Notes: a model not told the origin generated them from the letters alone. A stretch of DNA of 64,000 nucleotides from Flavobacterium oncorhynchi (GCF_002217355.1 NZ_MUHA01000012.1:62001-126000); one strand, 5' to 3'. Numbered from the stretch's first letter, positions 17,414 through 26,571 are shown. Made by a program: numbers and translations.

Positions 17414-18565
17414 ATGAATAAACCTTTACTAGTAAAAATTATTTTTATCCTTTTGATAATACCACACTTTATAAATGCTCAAACTGCAGCAACTCAAAAT
17501 GTGACAGATTCAGATGATGGTGTGAAGTATCCGCAGTTTCAATTTAAAGGGCTTTTTCAAGCTCGTTATTTAGAAAGTTTTGGTAAAAATGTTGATGTTT
17601 TGGGGGTTCATCATTCGACAGGAGATGTTACTCAGAGTTCATTCGATATTAAAAGGATGCGTGTTGGTCTTAATACAAAATTAAGTGAAGCGACAGAAGT
17701 TGTAATCTTAGTGAATCTAGCCGATTTTAAATCGGATACAAAAGGAAAGGTGCTTGAAAATGCTTATGCAAAATATACTTTTAATAAATATATAGCCGTA
17801 ACAGGAGGTCAGTTTCGTCCAGCTTTTGGTATTGAAGAATTGGTTCCTGTGGACATTATTAAATCTTTCGATTTCTCTAATCAATATTATGAATTTGGAA
17901 AAAACGGATGGACAAGTTTTCAAATTGGAGCTTCGGCAAGCGGAAATTTTGACATTGGTAAAATTCCTGTAAATTATGCTGTTTCAGTTTTAAACGGAAA
18001 CGGAAAAAATCAGGAAATGGATAAAGATAATGGTAAGCAGTATTCTACACGCTGGGTATTTGGATTATCAAAAGAACATAAAATAAATCTTGGGTTAAAT
18101 GCTGGTACAGGAAAAGTTTTTAAAGAAAAAGTTTTTGCTTTTGGAGCTGATATTACCAGCGATTTTAAGCTGACAGATAAATTTACTTTTGATTTACAAA
18201 TAGAGTATAAGCAAGGAACAAATCATAATTTATATTTTTCTTTGCCTGTTGATACGAGAACTCCAGATGTTTCTGATTATCAAATGCGCGGGATTTATTT
18301 TCTGCCTAATTTAAGATACTCTGTGAATTACAAAAAATTAACCTCGTTAGAGTTGTCCTGTCGTTTTGAAAGTTTTGATCCGAGCTATAAAATTAATTCA
18401 AATGTTAGACAGACTTATACGCCAATGATTAGTTTTGAATTTGGAAAAGCGTATACAGGCCGTATCGAAATGGGATTTGAAATTGACAAGTATGCTCGCA
18501 ATATCCCAGACACCTCTTCTTATAATGATAATTTGTTTTTAATTCAGTTTCAATGTAGACTATAG
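17414..18565 (+). CDS. Phosphate-selective porin O/P family outer membrane protein
   Basis: The 383-residue protein has a signal peptide ending near residue 22 (INAQ). It continues as a beta-barrel with alternating amphipathic strands and motifs of the OprO/OprP family (FDIKRMRVGL near residue 78, GGQFRPAFGIEEL near 130). The C-terminal residues LIQFQCRL fit a terminal strand. Such porins pass phosphate or other anions. It lies 20 bp upstream of a DASS-type anion transporter on the same strand, so the pair may work together in the uptake of a dicarboxylate, sulfate or phosphate-like anion. Confidence 0.85.
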   Translation: MNKPLLVKIIFILLIIPHFINAQTAATQNVTDSDDGVKYPQFQFKGLFQARYLESFGKNVDVLGVHHSTGDVTQSSFDIKRMRVGLNTKLSEATEVVILVNLADFKSDTKGKVLENAYAKYTFNKYIAVTGGQFRPAFGIEELVPVDIIKSFDFSNQYYEFGKNGWTSFQIGASASGNFDIGKIPVNYAVSVLNGNGKNQEMDKDNGKQYSTRWVFGLSKEHKINLGLNAGTGKVFKEKVFAFGADITSDFKLTDKFTFDLQIEYKQGTNHNLYFSLPVDTRTPDVSDYQMRGIYFLPNLRYSVNYKKLTSLELSCRFESFDPSYKINSNVRQTYTPMISFEFGKAYTGRIEMGFEIDKYARNIPDTSSYNDNLFLIQFQCRL

Positions 18566-18585
18566 TCTAATTTAATCCTAATTTT

Positions 18586-20016
18586 ATGAAAGAAGTAAAA
18601 ATACCACAAACCTTAATTACGCTGGCAGTTGGAATCGCAATTTGGTTAATTCCTGCGCCAGATGGTGTAGTAATTGAAGCTTGGCATTTGTTTGCCATTT
18701 TTGTAGCCACAATTTTAGGAATTATTCTAAAAGCTGCGCCAATGGGTACAATGTGTATGATTGCCATTGCTTTAACCGCTTTTTCTCAAGTTTTGGCTCC
18801 TGGAGATGCTGGTAAATCAATTACTTTAGCCTTAAAGGGTTTTGGAGATAAAGTGATTTGGTTAATCGGAATATCATTTTTTATAGCGCGAGGATTTATA
18901 AAAACAGGTTTAGGAAATAGAATTGCTTTTTTATTTATTAGAATATTTGGAAAAAGTTCATTAGGCTTGGCGTATGGTTTAGGCTTGGCTGATTTGGTTT
19001 TAGCCCCTGCGGTGCCTAGTAATACCGCTCGAGGCGGAGGAATTATTTATCCTATTATGAAATCGATGTCAATGAGTTTTGGTTCTATGCCGGATCAACC
19101 CGAAACACATCGAAAATTAGGATCATATCTTACCTTGAGCAGTTATAATGCAAATTTAATTGCGTCCTCTATGTTTTTGACGGGAACAGCAAGTAACCCT
19201 ATGTGTCAAAAGTTTGCGCTTAATTTAGGAATAAAAATTTCTTGGATGTCGTGGGCGGCAGCGGCTATAGTTCCAGGTTTGTGTGCCTTTTTTGTAATTC
19301 CTTTTGTATTATATAAAATTTACCCGCCTGAACTTAAAAAAACGGGAGATGCACCGCAAATTGCTGCTCAGAAATTGAAAGATATGGGGCCGATTACCCG
19401 TAACGAGTGGATGATGCTCTTGACGTTTTTTATTTTGTTGTTTCTTTGGATGACAGGTGATTTGTTTTCTATTGATGCTACAACAACAGCTTTTATTGGT
19501 TTAGTGATCTTGCTTTTAACTTCGGTGCTGACTTGGGATGATGTAAAAGCAGAAAAAGGAGCTTGGGACACAATTGTTTGGTTTTCAGTTTTAGTTATGA
19601 TGGCCAGTTCGTTAAATGAACTAGGTTTTATAAACTGGTTTAGTAATGTAATAAAAGCAGAAATAGGAGGTTTAAGCTGGCAGATGGCGTTTCCTATTAT
19701 TGTGTTGGTGTACTTTTTTAGTCATTATCTTTTTGCCAGCGCAACAGCTCACGTTGCAGCTATGTATGCGGCGCTTTTAGGAGTAGGAGTTTCGTTAGGA
19801 GTTCCTGGATTGCTTTTGGCTTTTATGCTTGGTTTTGTGGGGTCAATTTATGGAACTTTAACGCATTATGGTCACGGGCCGGCACCTGTTTTTTTCGGGA
19901 GCGGCTACGTAGATTTAAAAAGCTGGTGGGTCAAAGGTTTAATAACCGGACTTGTAATGCTCTTTATTTATATGGTAATCGGCGGTATGTGGCTTAAGCT
20001 GATAGGCGATTTTTAG
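18586..20016 (+). CDS. DASS (SLC13-like) anion:sodium symporter
   Basis: The 476-residue inner-membrane protein has about 12 hydrophobic segments and the two substrate-site loops of the divalent anion:Na+ symporter family: the SNTARGGG stretch after LAPAVP (near residues 144-152) and the ASATAHVAAMY stretch near 385-395. The plant 2-oxoglutarate/malate translocator and bacterial CitT/TtdT branch is the closest by eye. It probably takes up dicarboxylates or tricarboxylates. Predicted operon partner is the porin just upstream. Its stop overlaps the convergent N-acetyltransferase-like gene by 4 bp. Confidence 0.9.
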   Translation: MKEVKIPQTLITLAVGIAIWLIPAPDGVVIEAWHLFAIFVATILGIILKAAPMGTMCMIAIALTAFSQVLAPGDAGKSITLALKGFGDKVIWLIGISFFIARGFIKTGLGNRIAFLFIRIFGKSSLGLAYGLGLADLVLAPAVPSNTARGGGIIYPIMKSMSMSFGSMPDQPETHRKLGSYLTLSSYNANLIASSMFLTGTASNPMCQKFALNLGIKISWMSWAAAAIVPGLCAFFVIPFVLYKIYPPELKKTGDAPQIAAQKLKDMGPITRNEWMMLLTFFILLFLWMTGDLFSIDATTTAFIGLVILLLTSVLTWDDVKAEKGAWDTIVWFSVLVMMASSLNELGFINWFSNVIKAEIGGLSWQMAFPIIVLVYFFSHYLFASATAHVAAMYAALLGVGVSLGVPGLLLAFMLGFVGSIYGTLTHYGHGPAPVFFGSGYVDLKSWWVKGLITGLVMLFIYMVIGGMWLKLIGDF

Positions 20017-20318
20017 ATTCTAATTCCCGGAGGAAGCAATTCTTTGTATTTTGGGTTTTTCTTGAAAAAAGAAACAATTTTTGGATGGATTGGAACTACT
20101 CTCAATTTTTTTTCTGTGCTCAACTCCATTATGTTTTTAAGTAATGTGTCGATTACAGGTTGATTTTCGTAGTTTTCTGGAGTGTTGATTTTTGTTAGGA
20201 AAATTTTCTTTTCCTGAAATGAATATTCAATGCTTAATAATCCTTCTGGAACTGTGGTTTCAAATTGTCTTGCAAAAGTATTGTCTTTGATTTCCATAGT
20301 AATTTCAATAGATTCCAT
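20013..20318 (-). CDS. Small GNAT-like N-acetyltransferase (YidJ/CG family)
   Basis: The 101-residue protein shows the compact GNAT-like layout in which strands around 'LLSIEYSFQEKKIFLTKIN' are followed by a helix (LLKNIMELSTEKKLRVVP) and the closing motif HPKIVSFFKKNPKYKELL. That ending is characteristic of the Acetyltransf_CG/YidJ family. The family is thought to bind acyl-CoA but substrates are unknown. Convergent with, and overlapping by 4 bp, the anion transporter gene. The 292-bp gap after it (20319-20610) holds AT-rich sequence only, with no structure I can defend. Confidence 0.7.
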   Translation of the reverse strand: MESIEITMEIKDNTFARQFETTVPEGLLSIEYSFQEKKIFLTKINTPENYENQPVIDTLLKNIMELSTEKKLRVVPIHPKIVSFFKKNPKYKELLPPGIRI

Positions 20319-20610
20319 AATTTGTCATGTTTTTTATTAGTTGTTAATATGTAATAGAGAATGGGGGTGGAACAATCTCATGTAGAATTCTTTTTGGAAA
20401 TTTTAAAAAATGTCGGACTACAAAGGTAATCATTTGATTTTCAATATTAGATTATTTTTTGAAATCTCTATTTTGGGTATGGAAGCAGTTGTTTTTTTTG
20501 TTTTATTTTTTTAGAGTTTTAATTATGGTGCAAGATTTGCTGTGGATACAACTAAAAAAAGTACTTTTAACTTGAAATTATAGTCGTAATTGTAATACGT
20601 TTTCAAACTA

Positions 20611-21270
20611 ATGAGCAAAATTCCTGTATATTTTATGCCCGGTTTAGCAGCAAGTCCTGCCATTTTTGAAAGAATCAAACTAGATGAAACTATTTTTAAA
20701 ATGTGTTTATTGGAATGGGAAATTCCAAAACCAAAAGAATCATTGTCTGATTATGCACTGCGAATCAGCAAAAATATAAAACATGAAAATCCAGTTTTAA
20801 TAGGAGTTTCTTTTGGAGGAATTTTGGTTCAGGAGATAGCGAAACACATTCAAGCCAGAAAAGTAATTATTATTTCAAGTGTTAGGAGTAATGTTGAGTT
20901 TCCTAGAAGAATGAAAATTGGAAAAACAACAAAAGCCTACAAATTGATTCCAATGAAATTAATTTTAAACATTGAGAATCTTGCAAAATATTCTTTTGGC
21001 GAAAAAGTCAATAAGCGCATTAAGTTGTATGAGAAGTTTTTAGCTGTTCGAGATCTTAATTATTTACAATGGGCAGTAGAATCGGTTATTTTATGGGATA
21101 GAAATCAAATCGATGAAAAAGTGATTCATATTCACGGAGATCAAGATGATGTTTTTCCTATAAAGTACATTAACAGCTGTATTGTTGTAAAAGGCGGAAC
21201 TCATATTATGATTCTCAATAAATACAAATGGCTGAATGAGAATCTGCCTTCTATTATATTGGAGAATTAA
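20611..21270 (+). CDS. Alpha/beta hydrolase
   Basis: The 219-residue protein has a G-x-S-x-G nucleophile elbow (GVSFGG, Ser at about residue 69), a candidate acidic residue in GDQDDVFP (about 178-185) and a histidine in GGTHIMI (about 196-202), the order expected of an alpha/beta hydrolase triad. It begins with a YFMPGLAASP oxyanion-type loop. No signal peptide, so cytoplasmic. Substrate unknown. It is monocistronic, followed by an intergenic stretch full of palindromic repeats. Confidence 0.8.
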   Translation: MSKIPVYFMPGLAASPAIFERIKLDETIFKMCLLEWEIPKPKESLSDYALRISKNIKHENPVLIGVSFGGILVQEIAKHIQARKVIIISSVRSNVEFPRRMKIGKTTKAYKLIPMKLILNIENLAKYSFGEKVNKRIKLYEKFLAVRDLNYLQWAVESVILWDRNQIDEKVIHIHGDQDDVFPIKYINSCIVVKGGTHIMILNKYKWLNENLPSIILEN

Positions 21271-21277
21271 ATTCCAT

Positions 21278-21293
21278 CCCGATAGCTATCGGA
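21278..21293. repeat. CCGATAGCTATCGG palindrome, copy 1
   Basis: The 14-bp palindrome CCGATAGCTATCGG (21279-21292) recurs as an 18-bp version at 21523-21540. It flanks one side of a longer inverted-repeat element. Confidence 0.75.
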
Positions 21294-21338
21294 ATTAAAA
21301 TCCAAATTCCAATTCTTTGAAGTTTCTTGCGCAATCTT

Positions 21339-21439
21339 GTCATTTCGACGAAGGAGAAATCTCTGCAAGTAGCTCGACAAAGATTATCGATTTTGATTAT
21401 AGAGTTACTCGTGAAGATTTTTCCTTCTTCGAAATGACA
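21339..21439. repeat. REP-like element with TGTCATTTCGA/TCGAAATGACA ends
   Basis: This element of about 100 bp begins TGTCATTTCGACGAAGGA and ends TCCTTCTTCGAAATGACA, giving long imperfect inverted ends around a unique centre. A shorter sequence with the same ends occurs at 54329-54358, and a related design (TCATCCTGAGGCACGAAG ends) occurs at 52382-52476. It encodes nothing and could fold into a long cruciform or RNA hairpin. Confidence 0.7.
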
Positions 21440-21477
21440 AACTAAGCGTTGGCCTTGTGTTAGAAAGAAAATTTAAA

Positions 21478-21518
21478 ATAAAAAAATCCCAAATTCACAA
21501 TTAATTTGAATTTGGGAC
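21478..21518 (-). terminator. Terminator of the minus-strand TPR gene
   Basis: On the minus strand GTCCCAAATTCAAAT pairs with an ATTTGGGA arm and is followed by a T run. It sits just beyond the stop of the TPR gene. Confidence 0.7.
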
Positions 21519-21522
21519 TTCA

Positions 21523-21540
21523 ATCCCGATAGCTATCGGG
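21523..21540. repeat. TCCCGATAGCTATCGGGA palindrome, copy 2
   Basis: An 18-bp perfect palindrome, the longer sister of the copy at 21279-21292, 13 bp downstream of the TPR gene's stop codon. Confidence 0.75.
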
Positions 21541-21555
21541 ATATAATTTAGAAAA

Positions 21556-22071
21556 TTAGATTTTCTTCATTTGTTCTTTCATCATTGAGATTTGCTCTTT
21601 CAGCATTCCTTGTTTGTCTAATTTCTTAGCTTCAGCTAGTAAATTTGTCGCTTCAAGTTTTCTTCTGCGTGACATTGCAACTCCTGCAAGGTTTAATTTT
21701 GCAACGGCTAAATCCATATCCATTGATAATCCAAGCTCGATTGCTTTTTTGAAATGTTTCTCAGCTTGAATAAGATTTGTTTGAGATAACATAATTCCGT
21801 GAAGATAATTAAAATAACCTTGTTGCTTTCTTACTAATGCAGTTTCAGGGTTTTTAATATAAGATAACCATTTTTTTGCTCCTTCAAAGTCTTGTTTTCT
21901 TAATTTAAGGAAGGCTAAAAGGATAAATTCATTTTTAAAGTAAAGAAAAATTGGAATTGCAGTTAGTAATAAAAGGAATATTCCGTTACCTATATTGCTT
22001 TCTGTAAATTGCCAGATGCCAGCTACTACAAGTAATCCAGCTAAAATAAGTTTGATAATTTTATTAAACAT
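21556..22071 (-). CDS. Small membrane-anchored TPR protein
   Basis: The 171-residue protein has two N-terminal transmembrane helices (about 7-23 and 28-52) followed by three TPR-like helical pairs (about 58-150, with KAIELGLSMDMDLAVAKLNLAGVAMSRRRKLEATNLLAEA). The TPR part is likely cytoplasmic and used for protein binding. Divergent from the L34 gene, sharing a 165-bp region; a TATATTTGC element at 22093-22101 (minus strand) probably drives it. Partner unknown. Confidence 0.8.
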   Translation of the reverse strand: MFNKIIKLILAGLLVVAGIWQFTESNIGNGIFLLLLTAIPIFLYFKNEFILLAFLKLRKQDFEGAKKWLSYIKNPETALVRKQQGYFNYLHGIMLSQTNLIQAEKHFKKAIELGLSMDMDLAVAKLNLAGVAMSRRRKLEATNLLAEAKKLDKQGMLKEQISMMKEQMKKI

Positions 22072-22135
22072 AATTGATGTATATTTGTGATTGCAAATAT
22101 AGTAAAATGAATTAAAAATATTTTTATTAAAGTAC

Positions 22136-22166
22136 TTGCCAGAAAAAAAAGTCTTTGTATATTTGC
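22136..22166 (+). promoter_or_regulatory. Bacteroidota-type promoter of rpmH
   Basis: TTG at 22136-22138, exactly 19 bp, then TATATTTGC at 22158-22166: an excellent fit to the -33/-7 consensus, about 70 bp upstream of the L34 start. Confidence 0.8.
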
Positions 22167-22236
22167 ACTCGGTTTTGGAATAAGGATCTCCAAAACAGAA
22201 AAAGAGATATTAGATACCATTTAAAGATACAAAGCA

Positions 22237-22398
22237 ATGAGCAAAAGAACATTTCAACCATCGAAAAGAAAAAGAAGAAATAAGCACGGATTTATGGACA
22301 GAATGGCTTCTGCGAATGGAAGAAAAGTTCTAGCGCGTAGAAGAGCAAAAGGAAGACATAAATTAACTGTTTCTAGCGAGCCTAGACACAAAAAATAA
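22237..22398 (+). CDS. rpmH: 50S ribosomal protein L34
   Basis: Translation from ATG 22237 to TAA 22398 gives 53 residues starting [19 protein letters not shown] and continuing with [19 protein letters not shown]. This is the very conserved L34 sequence, extended by a short tail ending SSEPRHKK. It binds 23S rRNA in the large subunit. A consensus promoter lies upstream and a terminator directly after, so it is transcribed alone. The usual rnpA neighbour is absent here. Confidence 0.98.
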
Positions 22399-22417
22399 TG
22401 TTTGTATAAACATACAT

Positions 22418-22450
22418 AAGGCGATTACTTTTTTAGTATCGCCTTTTTTT
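22418..22450 (+). terminator. Terminator of rpmH
   Basis: AAGGCGAT (22418-22425) pairs with ATCGCCTT (22438-22445), followed by T residues. Confidence 0.88.
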
Positions 22451-22544
22451 ATACCTTGTCGGTAATAAATTTGTAACATTCTAGTTTCTAAAGCACTGTG
22501 AATGTTTTTTGAATACATTATAATAACTACACAATACATACAAA

Positions 22545-25400
22545 ATGCCTAAAGACACATCAATAAAATCAGTTTTAATAATAGGTTCAGGACCTATTGT
22601 TATTGGTCAAGCTTGCGAATTCGATTATGCAGGATCTCAATCTGCACGCTCGATTCGTGAAGAAGGAATTGAAGTTATCTTGATAAACTCAAATCCAGCG
22701 ACGATTATGACCGACCCAACCATGGCCGATCATGTTTATTTGAAACCACTAACTACAAAATCGATTATTGAAATTCTAAAGGAACATCCACAAATTGACG
22801 CTGTTTTGCCAACTATGGGAGGACAAACGGCTTTGAACTTGTGTTTGGAAGCTGAAGAAAAAGGAATTTGGCAGGATTTCGGCGTAAGATTAATCGGGGT
22901 AGATGTAAATGCAATTAACATTACCGAAGACAGAGAGCAGTTTAAACAGCTTTTAGAAAGAATTAATGTGCCAACTGCACCTGCGAAAACAGCTACTTCA
23001 TATTTAGAAGGAAAAGAAATTGCTCAAGAGTTTGGTTTTCCGCTTGTAATTCGCCCTTCGTTTACACTTGGTGGAACTGGAGCAGCAGTTGTTTACAAAA
23101 AAGAAGATTTTGATGAGCTTTTAACAAGAGGTCTTGAAGCTTCTCCAATTCATGAAGTTTTAATTGACAAAGCTTTGATGGGATGGAAAGAATATGAGTT
23201 AGAACTTTTAAGAGATAAAAATGATAATGTTGTAATTATCTGTTCGATCGAAAATATGGATCCAATGGGAATTCATACTGGAGATTCGATTACAGTGGCA
23301 CCAGCGATGACATTATCAGATACAACTTTCCAAAAATTACGTGACTATGCGATCTTAATGATGAGAAGTATCGGAAATTTTGCTGGAGGATGTAACGTGC
23401 AATTTGCAGTTTCACCTGACGAAAAAGAAGATATCGTAGCAATTGAAATTAATCCTCGTGTATCTCGTTCTTCTGCTTTAGCATCAAAAGCAACTGGATA
23501 TCCAATTGCAAAAATCGCTTCTAAATTAGCTTTAGGATATAATTTAGATGAATTGCAAAACCAAATTACAAAATCAACTTCGGCTCTTTTCGAACCAACT
23601 TTGGATTATGTAATCGTGAAAATACCACGTTGGAACTTCGATAAATTCGAAGGTGCTGACAGAACATTAGGGCTTCAAATGAAATCTGTTGGTGAAGTAA
23701 TGGGAATTGGGCGTTCTTTCCAAGAAGCATTACACAAAGCAACTCAATCTTTAGAAATTAAAAGAAATGGTTTAGGTGCTGACGGAAAAGGATATAAAAA
23801 CTACGAACAAATTATCGAGAAACTGACTTTTGCAAGTTGGGATCGTGTTTTTGTAATTTATGATGCGATTGCAATGGGAATTCCGTTGAGTCGTATTCAT
23901 GAAATCACAAAAATTGATATGTGGTTCTTGAAACAATACGAAGAGCTTTATACTTTAGAGAAAGAAATTTCGAACTATAAAGTATCGAATCTTCCAAAAG
24001 AGCTTTTGCTTGAAGCGAAACAAAAAGGTTTTGCCGACAGACAAATTGCTCACATGGTAAATTGCTTAGAAAGTGAAATTCATACTTTACGTATGGATCA
24101 AAACATCAACCGTGTGTTTAAGTTAGTAGATACTTGTGCGGCTGAGTTTAAAGCAAAAACGCCTTATTACTACTCTACTTTTGAGGCTGAAATCGAAAAA
24201 GCAAACGGCGAGCGCTACGTAGATAACGAAAGCATTGTAACGGATAGAAAGAAGATCATCGTTTTAGGTTCTGGACCAAACAGAATTGGACAAGGAATCG
24301 AGTTTGATTATTCTTGTGTACACGGAGTTTTGGCAGCAAAAGAATGTGGTTACGAAACGATCATGATTAACTGTAATCCTGAAACGGTTTCGACTGACTT
24401 TGATACAGCTGACAAATTATACTTCGAGCCAGTTTTCTGGGAGCATATTTATGATATCATTCAACATGAAAAACCAGAAGGTGTAATTGTTCAGTTAGGC
24501 GGGCAAACAGCTTTGAAATTAGCTGAAAAATTATCTAAATACGGAGTGAAAATCATCGGAACTAGTTTTGATGCACTTGACTTAGCAGAAGATAGAGGAC
24601 GTTTCTCAGATTTACTAAGAGAATTACACATTCCTTTCCCACAATTTGGAATCGCTGAAACAGCCGATGAAGCTTCTGCACTTGCAGATACTTTAGATTT
24701 CCCATTATTGATTCGTCCTTCTTATGTATTAGGAGGTCAGGGAATGAAAATTGTAATCAACAAAAAAGAATTAGAAGAGCACGTAATCAACTTGTTGAAA
24801 ACGATTCCAGGAAATAAATTGCTTCTAGATCACTATTTAGCTGGAGCAATTGAAGCTGAAGCGGATGCAATTTGTGATGCTGACGGAAACGTGTACATCA
24901 TAGGAATTATGGAGCATATCGAACCTTGCGGAGTTCACTCTGGAGATAGTAATGCTACTTTACCTCCTTTTAACTTAGGAGAGTTTGTGATGCAGCAAAT
25001 AAAAGATCATACAGAAAAAATTGCAAGAGCATTGAAAACTGTTGGTTTAATCAATATTCAGTTTGCTATAAAAGACGATACGGTTTACATTATCGAAGCA
25101 AATCCAAGAGCTTCTAGAACGGTGCCGTTTATTGCAAAAGCATACGGTGAGCCTTATGTGAACTACGCTACAAAAGTAATGTTAGGACATAGTAAAGTAA
25201 CAGATTTTGATTTCAATCCGCAGTTAAACGGGTTTGCGATCAAACAGCCAGTTTTCTCTTTCAGTAAATTCCATAATGTAAACAAAGCATTAGGACCAGA
25301 AATGAAATCAACAGGAGAAAGCATCTTGTTTATTGATGACTTAAAAGACGATCAATTCTACGAATTGTACTCTAGAAGAAAAATGTATTTGAGTAAATAA
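22545..25400 (+). CDS. carB: Carbamoyl-phosphate synthase large subunit (no C-terminal regulatory domain)
   Basis: The 951-residue protein carries the two homologous halves of CarB, each with a pre-ATP-grasp segment (VLIIGSGPIVIGQACEFDYA; IIVLGSGPNRIGQGIEFDYS) and an ATP-grasp domain. It makes carbamoyl phosphate from bicarbonate, ammonia and 2 ATP for pyrimidine and arginine synthesis. Typical CarB is about 1070 residues and ends with an allosteric MGS-like domain. This one stops about 20 residues after the GPEMKSTGE motif, and a terminator follows at once, so the domain is truly missing rather than frameshifted. carA is not in the window. Confidence 0.96.
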   Translation: MPKDTSIKSVLIIGSGPIVIGQACEFDYAGSQSARSIREEGIEVILINSNPATIMTDPTMADHVYLKPLTTKSIIEILKEHPQIDAVLPTMGGQTALNLCLEAEEKGIWQDFGVRLIGVDVNAINITEDREQFKQLLERINVPTAPAKTATSYLEGKEIAQEFGFPLVIRPSFTLGGTGAAVVYKKEDFDELLTRGLEASPIHEVLIDKALMGWKEYELELLRDKNDNVVIICSIENMDPMGIHTGDSITVAPAMTLSDTTFQKLRDYAILMMRSIGNFAGGCNVQFAVSPDEKEDIVAIEINPRVSRSSALASKATGYPIAKIASKLALGYNLDELQNQITKSTSALFEPTLDYVIVKIPRWNFDKFEGADRTLGLQMKSVGEVMGIGRSFQEALHKATQSLEIKRNGLGADGKGYKNYEQIIEKLTFASWDRVFVIYDAIAMGIPLSRIHEITKIDMWFLKQYEELYTLEKEISNYKVSNLPKELLLEAKQKGFADRQIAHMVNCLESEIHTLRMDQNINRVFKLVDTCAAEFKAKTPYYYSTFEAEIEKANGERYVDNESIVTDRKKIIVLGSGPNRIGQGIEFDYSCVHGVLAAKECGYETIMINCNPETVSTDFDTADKLYFEPVFWEHIYDIIQHEKPEGVIVQLGGQTALKLAEKLSKYGVKIIGTSFDALDLAEDRGRFSDLLRELHIPFPQFGIAETADEASALADTLDFPLLIRPSYVLGGQGMKIVINKKELEEHVINLLKTIPGNKLLLDHYLAGAIEAEADAICDADGNVYIIGIMEHIEPCGVHSGDSNATLPPFNLGEFVMQQIKDHTEKIARALKTVGLINIQFAIKDDTVYIIEANPRASRTVPFIAKAYGEPYVNYATKVMLGHSKVTDFDFNPQLNGFAIKQPVFSFSKFHNVNKALGPEMKSTGESILFIDDLKDDQFYELYSRRKMYLSK

Positions 25401-25418
25401 TCTCAAATTCTAATATAA

Positions 25419-25449
25419 AAAAAAGCTCCAATGAAAATTGGAGCTTTTT
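25419..25449. terminator. Bidirectional terminator (carB / YiaA)
   Basis: AAAGCTCCAAT pairs with ATTGGAGCTTT with flanking A and T runs, between convergent genes. Confidence 0.88.
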
Positions 25450-25469
25450 GCTTTTAGTTAGGTCTAAGT

Positions 25470-25868
25470 TTATTCATTTTCGCTAAAACTCATATTGTCA
25501 CGAGTGTTTTTTTGAACAGAGATTGCTCCAAACAATGCTAATAAGAAGGCAAATGCATAGAAACCTTTTTCGCTTGGTAAAATTGTCGCGTTCCATAAAC
25601 CAACGGCTAAAAGAACGATTGATAAAAGAGTTCCAAACCAGCAGATTCCATAATAGATATCGGTTACAGGAAGTTTTTCAAGTCTGTCTCTAACACTTTT
25701 TTGTAATGAAACAACAGCAAAAAGACCAAACATTAGAACTGTAAAATAATAGCCTTTTTCGTTTAGCAGCATTTCTGCTCTTGCTAGTCCAACAATATAT
25801 CCAATCATTCCAGCTCCAAGAGCTACCCAAGATGCCGCTATAAAGGCATTCGATGTTTTTTGTACCAT
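25470..25868 (-). CDS. YiaA/YiaB-family inner membrane protein
   Basis: The 132-residue protein has four hydrophobic helices arranged as two similar halves. Each half ends in a basic motif (VSLQKSVRDR near residue 53; ISVQKNTRD near residue 116), which is the duplicated YiaA/YiaB two-helix domain. Function of the family is unknown; in enterics members respond to stress. It is monocistronic and a TACATTTGC element lies upstream on the minus strand near 25912-25920. Confidence 0.88.
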   Translation of the reverse strand: MVQKTSNAFIAASWVALGAGMIGYIVGLARAEMLLNEKGYYFTVLMFGLFAVVSLQKSVRDRLEKLPVTDIYYGICWFGTLLSIVLLAVGLWNATILPSEKGFYAFAFLLALFGAISVQKNTRDNMSFSENE

Positions 25869-25983
25869 GTTTGTTTTAATTTATTAAATGTATTGGTTAG
25901 AGGCAAATGTAATTAAATTCGTATGATATATGCGAAAACACTTATAAAGATTATTCAGTTTTATCTTCTTAATTGTTAAAAAT

Positions 25984-26010
25984 AAAAAAAAGCTCCATTA
26001 GGAGCTTTTT
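25984..26010 (-). terminator. Terminator of the sigma/DUF4252 operon
   Basis: On the minus strand AAAAAGCTCC-taat-GGAGCTTTTT is followed by more T residues, just beyond the last DUF4252 gene. Confidence 0.85.
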
Positions 26011-26032
26011 CAATTTAAGTAAGATATATTTA

Positions 26033-26569
26033 TTATTTAACTAGCTGCTGTAAAGGTTTTAACTGTTCCATATCGATATTTGATTGTTTTAAAACAGTCA
26101 TTAAAGTCATGATGTTATTTGGATTCATGTTTTTTCCTAAAACACGAACTACTGCAAAACCATTTTCTTTTCGGTTAGCGAAAACAACGAATTCTTCGAT
26201 GTTTTCATCTGTGCCAACATAGCTTATAGAAGCGCCGTCTTTACCTGAGCCAAACGTCATTAGCTGTTGATATTTTGGGTTTTTTAAAATAGCTTTGACT
26301 TTTGCTCTTTCTGTTTCAAATTGAGCTTGATTTTTGTCGTTTGCTTTAAAAGCTAGAATATTCATCTTGTCAAATGACTTTAAAGCTTCATTTTGCTCGG
26401 CGGATAATTTTGCTTTTTCTAAATTTAAAATAGTAGGAGAAACATCAAGAGCGATAAAATCTTTATTGTCTGTATTTTGTACAAAATACTTTTGCAATGA
26501 AGGTTCAGAATTACAACTTACTAAAGTTAATAATACTAAAAGGGCTGAGGTAAAAACGTTTGTTTTCAT
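26033..26569 (-). CDS. DUF4252 lipoprotein
   Basis: The 178-residue protein has a lipobox (LVSC, Cys19) and the DUF4252 pattern: a helix with FDKMNILAFK followed by a central 'YVGTDENIEEFVVFANRKENGFAVVRVLGKNM' region. DUF4252 proteins are small envelope proteins found in Bacteroidota next to ECF sigma factor genes, with no known activity. It lies 2 bp after a second DUF4252 gene and ends an operon that starts with a sigma factor, so it may be its regulated target or part of its sensing branch. Confidence 0.85.
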   Translation of the reverse strand: MKTNVFTSALLVLLTLVSCNSEPSLQKYFVQNTDNKDFIALDVSPTILNLEKAKLSAEQNEALKSFDKMNILAFKANDKNQAQFETERAKVKAILKNPKYQQLMTFGSGKDGASISYVGTDENIEEFVVFANRKENGFAVVRVLGKNMNPNNIMTLMTVLKQSNIDMEQLKPLQQLVK

Positions 26570-26571
26570 GA

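Noticed and set aside
20319..20610. Possible small gene or RNA in the 292-bp gap
   Set aside because: I saw no start with a good codon pattern and no strong hairpin; a TACCTTTG element on the minus strand lacks a properly spaced -33 box.
25400..25470. Lost carB C-terminal domain by frameshift
   Set aside because: Sequence after the stop is a terminator and a convergent gene; no remains of the domain are visible.
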